Source: Flavicella sp963932955 (lineage in GTDB: Bacteria > Bacteroidota > Bacteroidia > Flavobacteriales > Flavobacteriaceae). Taken from it: DNA of 64,000 nt. Below are positions 53,774 to 61,442 of the stretch, piece by piece (the first letter of the stretch is position 1; each line of letters begins with the position of its first letter). The notes below the pieces were generated by a model. It saw only the letters and a list, made by a program, of their open reading frames with translations, was not told where the DNA came from and did no database searches. Made by a program: the position numbers and the translations under genes. The stretch is taken from assembly GCA_963932955.1 (NCBI GenBank), contig CAWVRK010000007.1:30491-94490 (forward strand). Direction: 5' to 3'.

Positions 53774-54646
53774 TTAGGAGTTTGGATCTTTGGGATCGGT
53801 TCCTGCTTCCACTTCGTCGATTGTGAGTTTACCATCATCGTCGTCGTCTTTGTCCAAATGGTCGCTGTAACCATCGCTATCCGTATCAATAAATGTGACA
53901 TTTCCACTTGCGTCTATGGCGACCTCTTCTTTGTCAGAAAGGGAATCCGAATCTGTATCAATCATCTTCACAAGATGCAATTCCAATTGAAAGACCAAAG
54001 GAGCGTTTGCAGGAATCAAACTTGAGGAACCATTTCTGTAGCCCAATCCCGACGGAATGAATAGGTAGCCTTTGCCCACATTTTTAAAAACGAAGTCTTC
54101 TTCACTGATGTATTCTTCATCAGTTGACACTGCCTTTGTTCCTCCTTCAAATTTCTGAAATCCGAAGCCCCAACCGGAAACCGTATTTTGAAGTGAAAAC
54201 CACACCGGATGTTTCGTGTTAGAATCAAAAACGGTACTGTCCAAAAGCATTCCCGAGTAATTGACAAAAACAGAATCCAATTTGGAAGGTCGCTTCTCTT
54301 CAACATCAGAGCCGGCAACTGTTTTCAAATAATATAGGGTATAATCCGTTTCGGTACCGTTGGCTTGAATCCCCGCAATAGATTGCAACTTAGCATCTTT
54401 ACTCAATGGCACTTGTTCTTCCAAAGACAAGGCTCCATCACCTTGAGCACCAATGCTCCAAATCGCTTCGTCTGAGGGATTGTAATAATGGGTCTCAAAA
54501 TACGTATCCAAAAGCGCTTGGTCAATTGGGATTTGACCTTCATGATCAAAATTATCGACAACATTGCTATTGACGGGATCTGTATCACAGGCAGTGAAAA
54601 ACAAGGTCACTGTTGAAAACAAAATTATTTTTATCAATGTATTCAT
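53774..54646 (-). CDS. FKBP-like lipoprotein with acidic Asp-repeat tail
   Basis: A 290-residue lipoprotein (lipobox FFTAC, Cys20). Residues ~110-225 form an FKBP-type peptidyl-prolyl isomerase domain (KLDSVFVNYSGMLLDSTVFDSN, VSGWGFGFQKFEGGTKAV, GKGYLFIPSGLGYRNGSSSLIPANAPLVFQLEL), with changes at several usual catalytic positions. The last ~60 residues are an acidic repeat (DTDSDSLSDKEE and DTDSDGYSDHLDKDDDDD) resembling Ca2+-binding thrombospondin type 3 repeats. Likely a periplasmic or outer-membrane folding helper whose tail binds calcium; the tail role is inferred. Confidence 0.85.
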   Translation of the reverse strand: MNTLIKIILFSTVTLFFTACDTDPVNSNVVDNFDHEGQIPIDQALLDTYFETHYYNPSDEAIWSIGAQGDGALSLEEQVPLSKDAKLQSIAGIQANGTETDYTLYYLKTVAGSDVEEKRPSKLDSVFVNYSGMLLDSTVFDSNTKHPVWFSLQNTVSGWGFGFQKFEGGTKAVSTDEEYISEEDFVFKNVGKGYLFIPSGLGYRNGSSSLIPANAPLVFQLELHLVKMIDTDSDSLSDKEEVAIDASGNVTFIDTDSDGYSDHLDKDDDDDGKLTIDEVEAGTDPKDPNS

Positions 54647-54792
54647 ATAGGTTTCAGCGTTTAAAAGACTTCAGATTTGGAAGTCTAATGTTGGAACTTT
54701 CGTAAAAAATAATCACTTTACAAAAATGTATATTTTACAAAAAAAGGCCTGGATATCACTTAAGATTCCCAAGCCGCAATGTACAATTTTCC

Positions 54793-54800
54793 TATCTTTG
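54793..54800 (+). promoter_or_regulatory. -7 box of the S4-domain gene
   Basis: TATCTTTG, exact TANNTTTG, 33 bases before the ATG at 54834. No -33 box seen. Confidence 0.5.
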
Positions 54801-54833
54801 TGAAAAGAGATTCTTAAAATTTTAACTTTTCTT

Positions 54834-55241
54834 ATGAGGATAGACAAATACCTTTGGACTGTACGCTATTTTAAAACGAGATCCTTAGCTACTGAGGCTT
54901 GTAAAAAAGGTCGTGTTAAAATCAATGACAGTAATGTAAAACCGGCCAAAGAGGTTTATGTCGGCGAGAAATTAAACGTTCGCAAAAACCAAATCAATTA
55001 CCAATTGGAAGTCTTGGACATCCCAAAAAACCGAGTGGGCGCTAAATTGGTGGACCTTTATCGAAAAGACAGCACCCCGAAATCGGAATTTGACGCGCAA
55101 AATCTTCTGAAATTATCAAAAGACTACTACCGTAAACAAGGCGCCGGAAGGCCTACAAAAAAAGACCGAAGAGACATTGAGGAATACCATTCGCATAAGA
55201 GTCCTGCAGCCGAAAAAGGCACCGAAGACGGAGTCCTCTGA
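54834..55241 (+). CDS. S4-domain RNA-binding protein (HslR/Hsp15-like)
   Basis: A 135-residue protein with an S4 domain in residues 1-65 (MRIDKYLWTVRYFKTRSLATEACKKGRV...). The Hsp15/HslR relatives bind stalled 50S subunits that carry nascent tRNA. The C-terminal half is basic and charged (AGRPTKKDRRDIEEYHSHK). Function by homology only. Confidence 0.9.
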   Translation: MRIDKYLWTVRYFKTRSLATEACKKGRVKINDSNVKPAKEVYVGEKLNVRKNQINYQLEVLDIPKNRVGAKLVDLYRKDSTPKSEFDAQNLLKLSKDYYRKQGAGRPTKKDRRDIEEYHSHKSPAAEKGTEDGVL

Positions 55242-55336
55242 CTCCCTTTGCACTCGCTATATACAAGTAATAACACAACGTGAAACACTTCCGTTTTTCC
55301 TTTTTGTATTCCCGCGTAAAACACGTTCTTTTTTTA

Positions 55337-55344
55337 TATATTTG
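55337..55344 (+). promoter_or_regulatory. -7 box of the phosphoribosyltransferase gene
   Basis: TATATTTG, exact consensus, 21 bases before the ATG at 55366. Confidence 0.5.
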
Positions 55345-55365
55345 GAGTACTAAAAAAAACCTGCT

Positions 55366-55863
55366 ATGAAGAATTCGGTCATTCTTAACAACGCTCAGAT
55401 TCAGCACAAAACAAAGCGCATCGCTTACCAAATTTTAGAGAGCAATAGTTCTGAAAAAGAGGTGGTACTGGCTGGAATTGTTGGAAATGGTTATGTTTTT
55501 GCAAAACGCATTCAACAAGTACTGCAAGAAATTTCGGACTTGAAAATCTTGCTCTGCGAAGTACAGGTCAACAAGAAAAATCCATTGGAAAAAATAAATA
55601 CCTCACTCCCGAGTTCGGCTTACCAAAACAAATCGTTGGTTTTGATAGACGATGTCTTGAATTCAGGAGCTACTTTGATTTATGGTGTCAAGCATTTTTT
55701 GGAAGTTCCTTTGCTGAGATTCAAAACAGCTGTCTTGGTCAATCGAAATCATAAAAAATACCCTGTAAAAGCAGATTTCAAAGGCTTGTCGTTGTCCACA
55801 TCACTTCAAGAAAGCATCCAAGTGGTTTTTGACAAAAAGGAATCTTACGCCTACTTGAACTAA
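55366..55863 (+). CDS. PyrR-like phosphoribosyltransferase
   Basis: A 165-residue type I phosphoribosyltransferase. The PRPP-binding motif is VLIDDVLNSGAT at ~92-103. The N-terminal layout (RIAYQILE, VVLAGIVGNGYVFAKRI) resembles PyrR, the pyrimidine regulator/uracil phosphoribosyltransferase, although it lacks a pyr operon context. It stands alone between convergent genes. The real substrate is unknown. Confidence 0.84.
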   Translation: MKNSVILNNAQIQHKTKRIAYQILESNSSEKEVVLAGIVGNGYVFAKRIQQVLQEISDLKILLCEVQVNKKNPLEKINTSLPSSAYQNKSLVLIDDVLNSGATLIYGVKHFLEVPLLRFKTAVLVNRNHKKYPVKADFKGLSLSTSLQESIQVVFDKKESYAYLN

Positions 55864-55889
55864 AAGGTCAGCTTTGGGGAACACACGTT

Positions 55890-56408
55890 TCAGGATTTTC
55901 TTAACAACACACTTATTTCCTCAACCAGCTGCGCTATGGTCACATCGTTGGTCGTGACTGTATGGCTTGCTCTTTCGTAAAAAGCACTTCTCTCAAAAAG
56001 GTGTTTGGCAATAAATTCTTGCAAGTGCTCGTCAGCGATTTCTGCAATCAAAGGCCGTTTTAATTTTTCCGGAAGCAAGCGCTTGCAAAGGGTGGCAACT
56101 GAAGTTCTTAAGTAGATGGAAGTTGCGCTGTTTTGGATGAGGTCCATATTTCCTGAAAAACAGGGCGTTCCTCCTCCTAAGGACACCAACATCGAGGCTT
56201 CACTATCGAGCAGTTGTTGCAAGTAGAACCGCTCTTTGTTTCGAAAATAAAGCGCTCCTTTTTCTGCAAACAGCTGAGAAATCGAGAGTCCTTCCTGAGC
56301 TTCGATATAACTGTCCAAGTCGATCAAATTCAATTTTAATTTTGCACTTAAAGAGCGCGCAACTGCTGACTTACCACTTCCCATATACCCAATCAAAACA
56401 ATCTTCAT
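55890..56408 (-). CDS. aroK: Shikimate kinase
   Basis: Phosphorylates shikimate in aromatic amino-acid synthesis. 172 residues: Walker A GYMGSGKS at 7-14, DLDSYIE (Asp of shikimate site), FRNKERFYLQ (Arg), SLGGGTPC and LLPEKLKRPLI lid region. Convergent with the phosphoribosyltransferase over 26 bases. Confidence 0.95.
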   Translation of the reverse strand: MKIVLIGYMGSGKSAVARSLSAKLKLNLIDLDSYIEAQEGLSISQLFAEKGALYFRNKERFYLQQLLDSEASMLVSLGGGTPCFSGNMDLIQNSATSIYLRTSVATLCKRLLPEKLKRPLIAEIADEHLQEFIAKHLFERSAFYERASHTVTTNDVTIAQLVEEISVLLRKS

Positions 56409-56471
56409 AGCACTGTAATTTTTAGTGTTCCTTTCGCTTGCAAATATCCATTAAATTATTGCAATAAAAAA

Positions 56472-56502
56472 TTTGACATCTTAAAATATGGTTCTATATT
56501 TG
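56472..56502 (+). promoter_or_regulatory. Promoter of the tRNA-Lys gene
   Basis: TTTG (56472-56475), exactly 19 bases, TATATTTG (56495-56502): a perfect consensus promoter 24 bases before the tRNA. Confidence 0.85.
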
Positions 56503-56526
56503 CACTCCCAATGAAAACTTGGCATT

Positions 56527-56599
56527 GACCTGGTAGCTCAGTTGGTAGAGCATCTCCCTTTTAAGGAGAGGGTCCTGGGTTCGAGCCCCAGCCCGGTCA
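56527..56599 (+). tRNA. tRNA-Lys (anticodon UUU)
   Basis: 73 bases. D arm GCTC-AGTTGGTA-GAGC, anticodon stem TCTCC/GGAGA with loop CTTTTAA (anticodon TTT), T arm CTGGG-TTCGAGC-CCCAG, discriminator A. Acceptor stem GACCTGG/CCCGGTC has one U5-C68 mismatch (56531 against 56594). No encoded CCA. Confidence 0.96.
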
Positions 56600-56606
56600 C
56601 AAACAG

Positions 56607-56632
56607 CTTCTGTAAGGTTCAGAAGTTTTTTT
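56607..56632 (+). terminator. Possible terminator between the two tRNA genes
   Basis: A 6-bp stem (CTTCTG at 56607-56612 and CAGAAG at 56620-56625) with a 7-base loop is followed by seven T residues. It suggests tRNA-Lys and tRNA-Leu are separate units or partly attenuated. Confidence 0.6.
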
Positions 56633-56658
56633 ATAGCCTACCTTGGGTATAAAAATAA

Positions 56659-56742
56659 GCACACATGGCGGAATTGGTAGACGCGCGGGCTTGAGGGGCT
56701 CGTGTCCGAAAGGACGTGCAGGTTCAAGTCCTGTTGTGTGCA
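56659..56742 (+). tRNA. tRNA-Leu (anticodon GAG)
   Basis: 84-base class II tRNA. Acceptor GCACACA/TGTGTGC, D arm beginning GGCGGAATTGGTAGACGC, anticodon stem CGGGC/GCTCG with loop TTGAGGG (anticodon GAG), long variable arm (GTCC/GGAC stem), T arm GCAGG-TTCAAGT-CCTGT, discriminator A. Confidence 0.96.
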
Positions 56743-57163
56743 CAAAATAGGTTTACTGCAATCTTACTCTTTTTTTTACTGCATCAAAACAGGATCAATC
56801 CTTTTCTCTTAAAGGAATGTGACATTTTCGTGTTTTTTGTCATCGGGTTCCCCTATTTTACATGTACTTCAAAGCAAAAAAAATGAATCCATCTCTTGTT
56901 GTTCTGAATTCATTGTATCGGTTGTTATTAGAAACCCTTTTTCATCATCTGCGCCCTATGCTACAATAGCTTAGAGCTGAGATAACACTCGAAGTCAGCA
57001 ATACCACATACCCTCATTTGGTCCATAAAAGGTTATTGAAGATTTGGAGGTTATTGAAGCGATTTTGGATTGCCATGAAAACTACAAGGCTTTGAAAAAA
57101 AGGATCAGTTGAGCCGAAATAACGAACAACTTTGGGAAAAACACTGAGTGTTCCTATCGAAAA
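56743..57163. other. Gene-free interval downstream of the tRNA genes
   Basis: About 420 bases with no gene I can support. A short plus-strand open stretch near 57040-57110 reads VIEAILDCHENYKALKKRIS and ends in TGA, which looks like a fragment of a coding sequence, possibly of mobile origin, but I cannot name it. No copy of the tRNA-Leu 3' end is seen here, so there is no evidence of an attachment-site duplication. Confidence 0.5.
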
Positions 57164-58675
57164 TTAGGAAAAACGCTGGTTGATCAAGGTGCCCAAACGG
57201 CGCTTGTAATCCTCCTCCAACCACTGAATGTAGTTCTTGGTGCTTTTGATGATGCAATAGGAATATTTTTTGATTCTATCAGAGATGTCATCTTGCAACA
57301 ATCTCGATAAAATGCGAGCATCAAAAACATCTTCGCTGTTTTCAACACACCACTGGCAATGCTGTTCCAAAGATTTGTCCAATACAATTTTAGATTTCGT
57401 AGACGCACGAATCGCTTCGTCATAATGGGCTTTGATGTCAAAGAAAAAATCGGATGTGTTTGGAAATTCAGCACGGATTTCTGCAGGTAGGGTATATGAA
57501 AACTGTCTTTCAATATCCTCATCACAAATAAGGTTTTCCAAGTAGTAAAGAGGAGAATTGAATATTTTTTGCCAATTTAAAGGAGTTCCCCACAGTCCAA
57601 ACCTCGCTGCGTTGTTTCCCAAGTCCAATACCGTAAACTCTTTTTTGTCTTTTAGTACACGAGAGCCTCTCCCAATCATTTGGTAATACAGCGTGATGGA
57701 TTTGGTCGCTCGGTTCAGAATGATTGTCTCTACGGAAGGTTCGTCAAATCCTGTGGTTAAAATCCCTACAGAAGTCAAAACAGCATCGGGTGTTTCTTTG
57801 AACCATTGCAAGATGGCTGCTCGCTCTTGTTTGGAATTGGTATTGTCCAAATGCCGAACATCATAGCCTTCAGCACGAAAAGTTTCGTAAACTTGCAATG
57901 AAGTATTGATCCCATTGTTGAAAATCAAAGTTTTTTTACCTTTCGACTTTTCCTCATACGCATACAAGAGTTTCTCTTGCATCAAATTGTTAGAATACAG
58001 CTCTTCCGAAGATTTAACGGTATAATCTCCGTTGATTCCCACTTTCAAAGTCCCCAAAGACACGTCGTAAGTATAGGCAGTAGCTTTGGCGAGAAAACCT
58101 CGATCTACTAGTGAGGCCAAAGGCTCTCCGACCAATAGCTGGTCGTATATCTCATTCATAGGGAGTTTCATGTTGGAGCTCAAAGGGGTGGCTGTCACTC
58201 CTAAAATAAAACAATTGTCAAAGTACTTGAACAACTTCCGGAAGGAGTTGTAATGTGCTTCGTCAATGATCACCATTCCGATTTGATCAAGCTCCAATTT
58301 TTCATCATTCAAGCGGTTCTTTAGTGTTTCCACCATGGCCACAAAACACATGTAATCGTCTTGATCGTAGAGTTCTTTGACATTGCTATTGATGATTTTG
58401 TTATTTACTTGAAATTCAGACAACATTTTGGAAGTCTGGTTGCACAACTCAATGCGGTGTGTCAAAATCAGTACTTTCTTCTGTGTCGAAGCGATGTAAC
58501 GCCTTGCGATTTCTGAAAAAATAACGGTCTTTCCACCTCCCGTTGGCAATTGGTACACCAAATTGTAATTGTCCGGCTGGCTATCCAAAAGATCAAAAAT
58601 TTGCTCGAGGGCTTTTTTTTGATAATCGTACAACTCTTTGGTGTTGCTCACTTTAGAAGTAAAAGGAATTGGCAT
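57164..58675 (-). CDS. SF2 DEAD/DEAH-box helicase
   Basis: A 503-residue superfamily 2 helicase. Motif I PTGGGKT, motif Ia LILTHRIEL, motif II IIDEAHYN, motif III GVTATPLS, motif V VLTSVGILTTGFDEP and motif VI YQMIGRGSR are all present; the C-terminal ~120 residues are unfamiliar and contain CQWC. It resembles the UvsW/RadD-like group (RadD is a repair helicase) more than RecQ or RecG. ATG 58675 (MPIPFTSK) is chosen because a -7 box lies at 58711-58718, inside the longer frame. Confidence 0.85.
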   Translation of the reverse strand: MPIPFTSKVSNTKELYDYQKKALEQIFDLLDSQPDNYNLVYQLPTGGGKTVIFSEIARRYIASTQKKVLILTHRIELCNQTSKMLSEFQVNNKIINSNVKELYDQDDYMCFVAMVETLKNRLNDEKLELDQIGMVIIDEAHYNSFRKLFKYFDNCFILGVTATPLSSNMKLPMNEIYDQLLVGEPLASLVDRGFLAKATAYTYDVSLGTLKVGINGDYTVKSSEELYSNNLMQEKLLYAYEEKSKGKKTLIFNNGINTSLQVYETFRAEGYDVRHLDNTNSKQERAAILQWFKETPDAVLTSVGILTTGFDEPSVETIILNRATKSITLYYQMIGRGSRVLKDKKEFTVLDLGNNAARFGLWGTPLNWQKIFNSPLYYLENLICDEDIERQFSYTLPAEIRAEFPNTSDFFFDIKAHYDEAIRASTKSKIVLDKSLEQHCQWCVENSEDVFDARILSRLLQDDISDRIKKYSYCIIKSTKNYIQWLEEDYKRRLGTLINQRFS

Positions 58676-58710
58676 AGAATCAATCGCGTTGCAATGGGTT
58701 AGGAAACACG

Positions 58711-58718
58711 CAAAATTA
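58711..58718 (-). promoter_or_regulatory. -7 box of the helicase gene
   Basis: TAATTTTG on the minus strand, exact consensus, 35 bases before ATG 58675. Confidence 0.5.
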
Positions 58719-58874
58719 CGGACTTTATTAGGTTCTACGAAATGCTTGGCCAACTATTATTGAGATATTTTCTAACAGGGTTCATGAAAAAAAAATTCTT
58801 TTCGTGATTTTCATCAATCCCTGTTCAATAAAATTCTGTAACTTAAAGTGTCTAACACTAAAAACGACAACCTT

Positions 58875-59249
58875 ATGAAACTTAAATTTTCAAAAGTCAT
58901 TCAATTTATTTTTGCCTTTATCCTCTTGTTTGTTGGAGGCAATAAAATTTTTCAGTTTGTGTTACCGCCACCAACACCTGAAGTCGCTTGGGTGTATTGG
59001 GAAGCTCTCAACAGTTCAAAAACCATATCACTTGTGGGCTTTGTCGAAATCATTGCGGGCCTGTCTATGCTTTTCAACAAATACACAGCACTGACCATGA
59101 TTGTCTTGATGAGTGTTTCCGTCAATGCAGTACTCTACCACTTGACCTTGGATATGAAAGGAATTCCAATAGCTTTGGTTTTGATTGTTTTGAACAGCTA
59201 CATGCTTTATGAAAACAGGCATGCATACAAGGACATCATAAAAGGATAA
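58875..59249 (+). CDS. DoxX-like small membrane protein
   Basis: A 124-residue membrane protein with four hydrophobic helices (residues ~10-28, 48-66, 72-90, 98-115 from ATG 58875). Helix spacing and the FIFAFILLFVGGNKIFQF opening fit the DoxX/DoxD superfamily. Members are associated with redox or thiol stress, but the role here is unknown. The ATG at 58875 is preferred over an upstream non-ATG start. It ends at a bidirectional terminator shared with dnaK. Confidence 0.75.
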   Translation: MKLKFSKVIQFIFAFILLFVGGNKIFQFVLPPPTPEVAWVYWEALNSSKTISLVGFVEIIAGLSMLFNKYTALTMIVLMSVSVNAVLYHLTLDMKGIPIALVLIVLNSYMLYENRHAYKDIIKG

Positions 59250-59277
59250 AAGAGGTCAAAATAAAATTCTTACAAAA

Positions 59278-59308
59278 AAAACCGCTTTAGAATGTCTAAA
59301 GCGGTTTT
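59278..59308. terminator. Bidirectional terminator between the DoxX gene and dnaK
   Basis: A perfect 14-bp inverted repeat (AAAACCGCTTTAGA at 59278-59291 and its complement at 59295-59308) with a three-base loop, A-rich on one side and T-rich on the other, serves both convergent genes. Confidence 0.92.
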
Positions 59309-59329
59309 AAAATTTATAGAGTGTCGGAT

Positions 59330-61225
59330 TTATTTTACTTCTTCAAAATCCACATCTTCTACCGCGTCCCCATCCGAAGAAGGTGCTGCTTCTTGTGCAT
59401 CTGCACCAGCTTCTGGCCCTTGTTGCGCAGCTGCTTGAAATTCAGCAGCGGCCCCTTGCAAAGCCGTATTCAACGCTTCGATCGCCGTGTCAATCGCCGT
59501 GATATCTTTGGCGGCATGAGCGGTTTTTAACTCTGTCAAAGCTGCATCAATTGGCGCTTTTTTATCTTCTGGAAGTTTTCCTTCTACTTCTTTCAATTGA
59601 CTTTCTGTTTGGAAAATCATTTGATCAGCAGTGTTCAACTTTTCAGCAGTCTCTTTGGCAGCCTTGTCTGCTTCCGCATTGGCTTCGGCATCGGCTTTCA
59701 TCTTTTGAATTTCTTCTTCTGAAAGACCTGAAGAAGCTTCGATTTTGATTTCTTGAGACTTGTTGGTCGCTTTGTCTACAGCCGATACTTTGATGATTCC
59801 ATTGGCATCGATGTCAAAAGTCACTTCAATTTGTGGCGCTCCTCTTTGTGCAGGTGGAATGTCTGTCAACTGGAAACGTCCAATGGTTTTGTTGTCCGCA
59901 GCCATTGCTCTTTCTCCTTGCAATACGTGAATATCTACAGAAGGCTGGTTGTCAACAGCTGTTGAAAATACTTGTGATTTCTTTGTTGGAATCGTAGTAT
60001 TGGATTCAATCAACTTTGTAAACACATTGCCCATTGTTTCAATTCCTAAAGACAAAGGAGTCACATCCAACAACAATACATCTTTGACATCTCCTGCCAA
60101 AACACCTCCTTGAATGGCAGCTCCAATAGCGACTACTTCATCAGGATTTACTCCTTTGTTAGGCTCTTTTCCAAAAAATTCTTTTACTTTTTCTTGAATG
60201 ACCGGGATGCGTGTTGATCCTCCAACCAAAATTACTTCGTCTATTTCTGAAGTTGACAAATCGGCATCTTGCAAAGCTTTCTTTACAGGCTCCATTGAGC
60301 GCGTCACCAATTCTGCAGCCAATTGTTCAAATTTGGCACGCGTCAAGGTTTTTACCAAGTGTTTTGGACCTGAAGCAGTCGCTGTTACATAAGGCAAGTT
60401 GATTTCTGTCTGTGCAGAAGAAGACAATTCTACTTTTGCTTTTTCAGCAGCTTCTTTCAAACGTTGCAAAGCCATGGGATCCAATCGCAAATCTACTTGC
60501 TCCTCTTTGTTGAAATCCTCTGCCAACCAGTCGATGATCACTTCGTCAAAATCATCACCTCCTAAGTGAGTGTCTCCATTGGTAGACAATACTTCAAAAA
60601 CGCCTTCTCCAATTTCCAAGATAGAGATGTCAAAAGTTCCTCCACCCAAATCGTATACTGCGATTTTTTGGTCTTGTCCTTTCTTGTCGATCCCATAAGC
60701 CAAAGCAGCTGCAGTAGGCTCATTGATGATCCGTTGCACTTTCAAACCAGCAATCTCACCCGCTTCTTTGGTCGCTTGACGTTGTGCATCGTTAAAGTAT
60801 GCAGGAACTGTAATTACAGCTTCCGTAACATCTTGCCCAAGGTAGTCTTCTGCTGTCTTCTTCATTTTCTGAAGTGTCATGGCAGAAATTTCTTGAGGTG
60901 TGTACAAACGACCGTCAATATCAACTCTTGGCGTATCGTTGTCACCTTTGACCACTTTGTAAGGCACTCTTTTGATTTCGTTTTTGCATTCAGAGAATTT
61001 GTTCCCCATAAAACGCTTTACAGAATAAATGGTTTTGATTGGGTTGGTGACCGCTTGTCTTTTTGCAGGGTCTCCGACTTTGCGCTCACCTCCTTCTACA
61101 AAGGCTACAATAGAAGGAGTTGTTCTTTTTCCTTCTGCATTAGGAATTACTACTGGCTCATTACCCTCCATTACAGAAACACAAGAGTTGGTCGTTCCTA
61201 AATCTATTCCAATAATCTTACTCAT
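59330..61225 (-). CDS. dnaK: Chaperone DnaK (Hsp70)
   Basis: ATP-driven chaperone of 631 residues. ATPase domain: IGIDLGTTNSCV, AVITVPAYFNDAQRQATKEA, VYDLGGGTFDISIL, VILVGGSTRIPVIQ. The substrate domain starts near LLLDVTPLSLGIET, and the lid ends with an Ala/Gln-rich stretch and the acidic tail EDVDFEEVK. No grpE or dnaJ is adjacent. Preceded by a sigma-54-like element and TTGGCA repeats at 61274-61346. Confidence 0.98.
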   Translation of the reverse strand: MSKIIGIDLGTTNSCVSVMEGNEPVVIPNAEGKRTTPSIVAFVEGGERKVGDPAKRQAVTNPIKTIYSVKRFMGNKFSECKNEIKRVPYKVVKGDNDTPRVDIDGRLYTPQEISAMTLQKMKKTAEDYLGQDVTEAVITVPAYFNDAQRQATKEAGEIAGLKVQRIINEPTAAALAYGIDKKGQDQKIAVYDLGGGTFDISILEIGEGVFEVLSTNGDTHLGGDDFDEVIIDWLAEDFNKEEQVDLRLDPMALQRLKEAAEKAKVELSSSAQTEINLPYVTATASGPKHLVKTLTRAKFEQLAAELVTRSMEPVKKALQDADLSTSEIDEVILVGGSTRIPVIQEKVKEFFGKEPNKGVNPDEVVAIGAAIQGGVLAGDVKDVLLLDVTPLSLGIETMGNVFTKLIESNTTIPTKKSQVFSTAVDNQPSVDIHVLQGERAMAADNKTIGRFQLTDIPPAQRGAPQIEVTFDIDANGIIKVSAVDKATNKSQEIKIEASSGLSEEEIQKMKADAEANAEADKAAKETAEKLNTADQMIFQTESQLKEVEGKLPEDKKAPIDAALTELKTAHAAKDITAIDTAIEALNTALQGAAAEFQAAAQQGPEAGADAQEAAPSSDGDAVEDVDFEEVK

Positions 61226-61273
61226 AATTTATATATTTAGATTTTATTATCAATGTAATACGCCATACTAATA

Positions 61274-61346
61274 GACAATCTTTGTGCCAAGCGTTCACAT
61301 ATTGGCATTTGGCAGTTTTGGAGATCTATAAATGACATAATGGCAT
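61274..61346 (-). promoter_or_regulatory. Candidate sigma-54-like promoter and TTGGCA repeats upstream of dnaK
   Basis: On the minus strand TTGGCACAAAGATTGTC (61290-61274) has GG, ten bases, GT, one base away from the sigma-54 GG-N10-GC pattern (TGGCAC-N5-TTGC), about 50 bases before the dnaK ATG. TTGGCA recurs in plus orientation at 61302-61307 and 61309-61314, and TGGCAT at 61341-61346. The TGCCAA at 61285-61290 with the later TTGGCA forms an inverted repeat. Function is inference. Confidence 0.4.
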
Positions 61347-61442
61347 AAAAAGATTTTAAAAACCGTTCATGCCTTACAAAATGTCATTGAAAGCAGGTGT
61401 TGGAGTGAATGGAATTCTCGATGTAAAAAAAACAAATAGGTG

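Noticed and set aside
57164..58675. SF2 helicase as part of a defence system
   Set aside because: It is alone, with tRNAs on one side and a DoxX-like gene on the other; no nuclease, methylase or other defence partner is present. Chromosomal repair helicases of this form are ordinary.
56527..58675. Integrated element at the tRNA genes
   Set aside because: No integrase, and no direct repeat of the tRNA-Leu or tRNA-Lys 3' end was found in the following sequence, so an intact element is not supported.
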